Positions 6,352 through 9,055 of a DNA stretch of 9,055 nt are shown piece by piece (the first letter of the stretch is position 1; the number at the start of each line of letters is the position of its first letter). Under the pieces are notes generated by a model. The model ran no database searches, was not told the origin of the DNA, and worked only from the letters and a program-made list of their open reading frames with translations. The DNA comes from Halovenus sp. Lineage in GTDB: Archaea > Halobacteriota > Halobacteria > Halobacteriales > Haloarculaceae. Where the stretch lies: contig PUMG01000216.1 in the NCBI GenBank assembly GCA_003551265.1, forward strand, positions 1-9,055, written 5' to 3'. Made by a program: the position numbers and the translations under genes.

Positions 6352-6389
6352 CTGAAACTCAGAAGCGACATGCCGTCGCCTCTCGGAAC
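6352..6389 (+). repeat. Degenerate copy of the polB upstream region
   Basis: This stretch aligns with 8064-8102, just before the intact polB. With one single-base gap, 29 of 38 aligned positions agree by eye, beginning CTGAAA and ending CGGAAC in both. The first six differences are all transitions, which is what divergence of a true duplicate would produce. It suggests that an older polB promoter copy lies on the left side of the tnpB element. Confidence 0.45.
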
Positions 6390-6404
6390 TAAGCTCCGAA
6401 GAGG
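6379..6404. repeat. Imperfect hairpin upstream of tnpB
   Basis: CCTCTCGGA (6379-6387) pairs with TCCGAAGAGG (6395-6404) with one bulged base and a 7-nt loop. IS200/IS605-type elements carry a subterminal hairpin at each end, so it could belong to the left end. Its distance from tnpB (about 140 nt) is somewhat long and no matching cleavage motif is recognised. Confidence 0.3.
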
Positions 6405-6545
6405 GTAGACGGGAATCGGGGCGGATCTGCTGAGATACCGCCGTATTCCTTCCGGTCAGAAGTCTCCAACGTAGCGACTCCAGTTTTACTTTCACTCTGG
6501 CTGGACAGTGTTTACCTTGCGCCGGAACAGATCAATAGGTGGTAG

Positions 6546-7886
6546 ATGAAGCGCACCAACAGATTCGCCGTGCGACCGCTCTCCGAGACCGGAGAGCAAC
6601 TGTTACGGGATCTGTTGGACGCTTCTGCCGCCCTCTGGAACGAAGTTAACTACCAACGCCTTATGCGGTACAACGACGAGGACGGCTTCGAAGGCGGCAT
6701 ATGGGACGCCGATACCGGCCGACTCGAAGGTCGATACAAAGGCGTGCTCGGGGCGTCTACAGCTCAACAGGTGATACGCAAGAACAGCGAAGCGTGGCGC
6801 AGTTTCTTACATCTGAAAGACCAGTACCACGACGAGTCGGACACGTCGGTTACGGAACACCCCAACCCGCCGGGATTCCGTGGCAACGAGGACAACGGAC
6901 GCCAACTCAGAACCGTCATTCGTAACGACGCATACACGACTGAGTGGGGCGATCGGTCTCGGCTTGAGATACTGGTCGGCAGCGAGCTGAAGGGCCGATA
7001 CGATCACACCGGCCGCCTCCGACTTGAAATCGCTGGCAATCCGAGTTGGCCCGACTACGAAAAACAGGGCCGGTTGGAGCTATGGTACGACGAGACTGAA
7101 AGCACCTTCCGAGCTTCCCAACCCGTGACTGTTTCTGATAGTGCACGGGCAACTCCACTGGCCGATGAAACGGCCGCTCTGGACATCGGTGCGAACAATC
7201 TCGTCGCCTGTACCACCACGACCGGCGAGCAGTACCTGTACGAAGGCCGCGAATTGTTCCAGCGGTTCCGTGAGACGACACGAGAGATTGCCCGGTTGCA
7301 ATCCAAGCTCCCGGAAGGCCAGTACAGTAGTGAGCGTATCCGACGACTGTACCGGAAACGCACCCGCCGCCGCGACCACGCCCAAGAAGCACTGTGTCGT
7401 GACCTGCTGGATCGACTGTACGCCGAGGGCGTGGATACGGTGTATATCGGCGGGTTGACCGACGTGCTGGACACACACTGGTCAGTCGAAACCAACGCCA
7501 AGACCCACAACTTCTGGGCGTTCAATAAGTTCACAGAGCGATTAGCGTGTACCGCAGCGGAATACGGGATTTCGGTCAAGGTTCGATCAGAAGCGTGGAC
7601 GAGTCAGGAATGTCCACGGTGTGGATCGACTGACCGAACGTCGCGGCAGCAAGACACACTCACCTGTCCGTGTGGATTCCAGGGGCACGCCGACCTAACC
7701 GCGTCAGAGACGTTCCTCGAGCGGCACACAAAACAGACGGTCAGGCCGATGGCACGGCCCGTGCGGTTCCAGTGGGACGACCACACCTGGTCGGAGTCAC
7801 CACGCTCTCACGAAAGTCCCAACGAACAGCGCACAGACCCGAGTACCGTTCACCACGGGAATATTGCCCTCAGGGAATCGACATAG
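6546..7886 (+). CDS. tnpB: TnpB, RNA-guided endonuclease of IS200/IS605 type, RuvC-II glutamate missing
   Basis: The protein has 446 residues, full length for the family. The N-terminus ([34 protein letters not shown]) is the usual OrfB helix-turn-helix start. RuvC-I is [11 protein letters not shown] with Asp213. The bridge region is Arg-rich ([19 protein letters not shown]). RuvC-II should carry a Glu in a pattern like IxxEDL, but here residues 299-307 read VYIGGLTDV, so the Glu is absent. The zinc ribbon is Cys356-x2-Cys359 and Cys374-x-Cys376 (one residue short of CxxC). RuvC-III is GHADLTAS with Asp383. TnpB proteins cut DNA guided by an RNA from the element's right end. Loss of the Glu may abolish cleavage, or another Glu may substitute. 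The start is ATG 6546 with AGGTGGT 3 nt upstream. The C-terminal 50 residues are low-complexity and acidic and overlap the likely reRNA. Confidence 0.93.
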   Translation: MKRTNRFAVRPLSETGEQLLRDLLDASAALWNEVNYQRLMRYNDEDGFEGGIWDADTGRLEGRYKGVLGASTAQQVIRKNSEAWRSFLHLKDQYHDESDTSVTEHPNPPGFRGNEDNGRQLRTVIRNDAYTTEWGDRSRLEILVGSELKGRYDHTGRLRLEIAGNPSWPDYEKQGRLELWYDETESTFRASQPVTVSDSARATPLADETAALDIGANNLVACTTTTGEQYLYEGRELFQRFRETTREIARLQSKLPEGQYSSERIRRLYRKRTRRRDHAQEALCRDLLDRLYAEGVDTVYIGGLTDVLDTHWSVETNAKTHNFWAFNKFTERLACTAAEYGISVKVRSEAWTSQECPRCGSTDRTSRQQDTLTCPCGFQGHADLTASETFLERHTKQTVRPMARPVRFQWDDHTWSESPRSHESPNEQRTDPSTVHHGNIALREST

Positions 7887-7937
7887 CCGAAAACTCCACA
7901 GAGGAAACCGCGCCCTAAAAGGCGCGGAGGATGTCAA
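7790..7937 (+). ncRNA. Probable reRNA (omega RNA) region at the element's right end
   Basis: In this family the guide RNA overlaps the 3' end of tnpB, ends in a hairpin near the right end and continues into flanking DNA that serves as guide. Here the 3' end of tnpB contains a small near-palindrome (ATTGCCCTCAGGGAAT, 7863-7878), then a perfect hairpin at 7908-7927, then polB-like flank. The start position given is only an estimate. Confidence 0.45.
7908..7927 (+). repeat. Right-end hairpin of the tnpB element
   Basis: CCGCGCC (7908-7914), loop CTAAAA, GGCGCGG (7921-7927): a perfect 7-bp GC stem. A 9-base direct repeat AAACTCCAC flanks it at 7891-7899 and 7936-7944. The hairpin is the expected subterminal structure of an IS200/IS605-type right end and the likely 3' scaffold of the guide RNA. 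It may also act as a terminator, although no T-run follows. Confidence 0.6.
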
Positions 7938-8050
7938 ACTCCACGCTTCTACGTCTTCCCTCACCCGCAGAGGCCGACCTCGACCCTACGATCCTCCAGT
8001 CGGTGTACGACCAGCATCCGTCGCCGCCGTGACCGAGATGGTTGCGAGAG
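7938..8050 (+). pseudogene. Decayed fragment of a family B DNA polymerase gene
   Basis: This stretch aligns along its length with codons 32-70 of the intact polB (8218-8336). Offsets between the two copies change from 280 to 281 to 282, showing two single-base indels. Pieces of the protein are readable in different frames: TPRFYV, ADLDPTILQSVYDQHP and TEMVARET, against TPRFYVAARDPDADLDLTTL, QSVYVQHPDVV and ATEMVARR in the intact copy. Identity is about 80% by eye, too low for a recent tandem duplication, so it is probably a related polB from another replicon or an old copy. It has no start and begins exactly where the tnpB element ends, suggesting the element inserted into this gene. Confidence 0.8.
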
Positions 8051-8063
8051 AAACCATCGTTCC

Positions 8064-8102
8064 CTGAAATCCGGAAGTGACACGCCATCGATTATCCGGA
8101 AC
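8064..8102 (+). repeat. polB upstream region, counterpart of 6352-6389
   Basis: This sequence (CTGAAATCCGGAAGTGACAC to CGGAAC) corresponds to 6352-6389. It contains GATTATCC (8090-8097), which is placed where the TATA box of a near-leaderless polB transcript would be, about 30 nt before the ATG at 8125. Confidence 0.45.
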
Positions 8103-8123
8103 CCTACTGTTGGTTCTGTAGGG
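8102..8123. promoter_or_regulatory. Inverted repeat abutting the polB start
   Basis: CCCTAC (8102-8107) and GTAGGG (8118-8123) form a perfect 6-bp inverted repeat with a 10-nt centre that ends one base before the ATG at 8125 and covers the expected transcription start. It is well placed for an operator, possibly autoregulatory, or for an RNA hairpin controlling translation. Confidence 0.45.
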
Positions 8124-8124
8124 A

Positions 8125-9055
8125 ATGCCGTTCACAATTGACTTCCTAAGCGATGGGCGCGTCATAGAGTGGGAGGCAACCGCCGACGGTGCCGTCGCAG
8201 CCGAGCGCGATGACTACACACCGCGATTCTACGTCGCCGCTCGCGACCCTGATGCCGACCTCGACCTCACGACGCTCCAGTCGGTGTACGTCCAGCACCC
8301 AGACGTCGTCGCGACCGAGATGGTTGCGCGACGGCCGGGCTTTCGACGGGACGAGGAGGCCGTTCTCGCAGTCGACGTTGCCCACATCGACCGCGTCACT
8401 CCACTCGCCCGGCAAGCGCGCCAACTGTCGGACTATCCAGTCGGGGATCTCGCCTGTTTCAACGTCGACTTCTCGCGGGAGTTCCGGTACTGTCTGGAGA
8501 CCGGCGCCGATCCGACGCCGGCGAGCAAGCTGTCGACGCTCCGGCTCGGCGTTCCGGTGACCGAAACGAGCAACGACGTCTACGGGAAGCTGTCCATCGC
8601 CGGCGACGCCGTTACTGGCTCGCCGACGGATATCCTGACCGCCGTCCAAGGGGCGCTCGACGCACACGATCCGGACGTCCTGGTCTGCTCGACGAGTGAG
8701 ATCGTTCCCACTCTGTACGAGATGGCGACGGCTGCCGGCGTCGACGACTTCTCGCTGAGTCGGTGGCCGGACGTCGACTACCAGCAGCTCGCGAGCCGGT
8801 CGACGTACTCGAGTTACGGCCGCGTCGGTCACTCGCCGGCGCGGTACAACGTGCCCGGCCGGGCAATCATCGACGAGTCGAACACGTTCTTCTACGGGGA
8901 GACGAACCTCGACGGCGTCCTCGACCTCGTTTCGCGCTCGAAAAAGCCCGTCCAGGAGCTCGCGTGGGCGTCGATCGGGAACGTCCTCACGGCGATCCAG
9001 ATCTGTGAGGCTCCCGACCGCGGCGTCCTCGTCCCGTGGAACTCCTGGCGCCACG
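8125..9055 (+). CDS. polB: Family B DNA polymerase, N-terminal 310 residues (runs off right edge)
   Basis: ATG 8125 opens a frame without stops to the window edge: MPFTIDFLSDGRVIEWEATA, then DDYTPRFYVAARDPDADLDL and on to VLVPWNSWRH, which I recognise as the N-terminal half of the haloarchaeal type B DNA-directed DNA polymerase common on plasmids and islands. It would synthesise DNA in replication or repair of the element. Only the N-terminal and exonuclease-like domains are in view. The places of the exonuclease motifs look degenerate: CFNVDFSREF (111-120) where Exo I would have DxE, and VLVCSTSEIVP (185-195) where Exo II would have NxxFD. This suggests a proofreading-deficient, PolB2-like enzyme. 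GRAIID (245-250) and the following LDGVLDLVSRSKKPVQEL match the usual end of the domain. It is intact here, unlike the fragment just upstream. Confidence 0.9.
   Translation, partial: MPFTIDFLSDGRVIEWEATADGAVAAERDDYTPRFYVAARDPDADLDLTTLQSVYVQHPDVVATEMVARRPGFRRDEEAVLAVDVAHIDRVTPLARQARQLSDYPVGDLACFNVDFSREFRYCLETGADPTPASKLSTLRLGVPVTETSNDVYGKLSIAGDAVTGSPTDILTAVQGALDAHDPDVLVCSTSEIVPTLYEMATAAGVDDFSLSRWPDVDYQQLASRSTYSSYGRVGHSPARYNVPGRAIIDESNTFFYGETNLDGVLDLVSRSKKPVQELAWASIGNVLTAIQICEAPDRGVLVPWNSWRH

Larger units (their letters stand above)
5922..6545. other. AT-richer, mostly non-coding region before tnpB
   Basis: About 620 nt without a supportable gene. Contents seen: a strong archaeal TATA-like element at 5970-5976; palindrome copy 2 at 6215-6255; a 38-nt stretch (6352-6389) similar to the polB upstream region; and an imperfect hairpin at 6379-6404. 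After the TAA at 5919 the same frame stays open to 6113, but its codon use is not haloarchaeal and it has no start, so I treat it as chance or as a very old remnant. The left end of the tnpB element must lie in the last 150 nt or so but cannot be fixed. Confidence 0.5.
6546..7937 (+). mobile_element. tnpB-only IS200/IS605-type (IS1341-like) element
   Basis: The element contains a full-length tnpB but no tnpA (Y1 transposase), so it would depend on a transposase supplied elsewhere. The right end is bracketed well: a perfect 7-bp GC hairpin at 7908-7927 follows the tnpB stop, and homology to polB coding sequence resumes at about 7938, so the boundary lies between 7928 and 7938. The left boundary is unresolved and lies somewhere upstream of 6546, probably within 150 nt. 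This element class makes no target duplication, so boundaries have to come from comparison with an empty site. Confidence 0.7.

Noticed and set aside
6122..6355. 77-codon plus-strand frame starting at TTG, and the 95-codon minus-strand frame at 6208-6495
   Set aside because: Both run across the palindrome, lack a credible start and have codon use and composition unlike the true genes of the window.
7891..7944. The AAACTCCAC direct repeat as a CRISPR-like or target-site duplication
   Set aside because: There are only two 9-base copies, they flank the right-end hairpin rather than the whole element, and IS200/IS605 elements do not make target duplications.
8146..9054. 302-codon minus-strand frame at the right edge
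   Set aside because: It is the antisense of polB, which is clearly coding on the plus strand by family match and composition.
1..9055. rRNA, tRNA or CRISPR array
   Set aside because: No tRNA-like cloverleaf pattern, rRNA signature or regularly spaced repeat was seen on reading both strands.

Overview
The window looks like haloarchaeal (class Halobacteria) DNA from an accessory region, plasmid or genomic island. The evidence is high G+C in the genes, strongly acidic D/E-rich proteins, near-leaderless starts about 25-30 nt behind TATA-like boxes, and recognisable haloarchaeal families (an HVO_A0114-type winged helix protein, a plasmid-type family B DNA polymerase, a haloarchaeal TnpB). The stretches between about 5.9 and 6.5 kb are clearly more AT-rich and hold little coding sequence.

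Layout. The left edge (1-207, minus strand) is the N-terminal part of an unrecognised protein, divergent from a small unrecognised gene at 289-542 whose frame is broken by one base. From 607 to 4380 there are three intact plus-strand genes: a 613-residue SWIM zinc-finger protein, a pRiA4b ORF-3-like protein that overlaps its stop codon by 8 nt, and a C2H2-zinc-finger/TPR protein. They look like one co-inherited unit of small zinc modules joined to helical-repeat or DNA-element-associated domains, and are the best candidate here for an uncharacterised system. No function can be assigned from sequence.

From 4447 to 6255 lies a 1.8 kb segment bracketed by two copies of the same large palindrome (TTAACCAAC, 23-24 nt, GTTGGTTAA). 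Inside it are a CcbP-type calcium-binding gene interrupted by an in-frame TAG at a normally conserved Trp, a 39-codon ORF with a very strong Shine-Dalgarno, an intact HVO_A0114-like regulator and a ribbon-helix-helix gene with a frame break. The last three resemble a toxin-antitoxin-type operon that has lost parts.

From about 6.4 kb to the right edge there is a tnpB-only (IS1341/IS200-IS605 type) element whose TnpB keeps the RuvC-I and RuvC-III aspartates but lacks the usual RuvC-II glutamate. It ends in a GC-rich hairpin at 7908-7927. Directly behind it is a decayed fragment of a polB gene (about 7938-8050). An intact polB begins at 8125 and runs off the window. The element therefore sits inside, or against, an old polB copy, so any guide its right end specifies would be polB-like.

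The high density of broken genes (289-542, 4604-4960, 5662-5921, 7938-8050) fits a decaying mobile-element-rich region. Single-base indels could also be assembly errors, so the reads should be checked before the frame breaks are interpreted.
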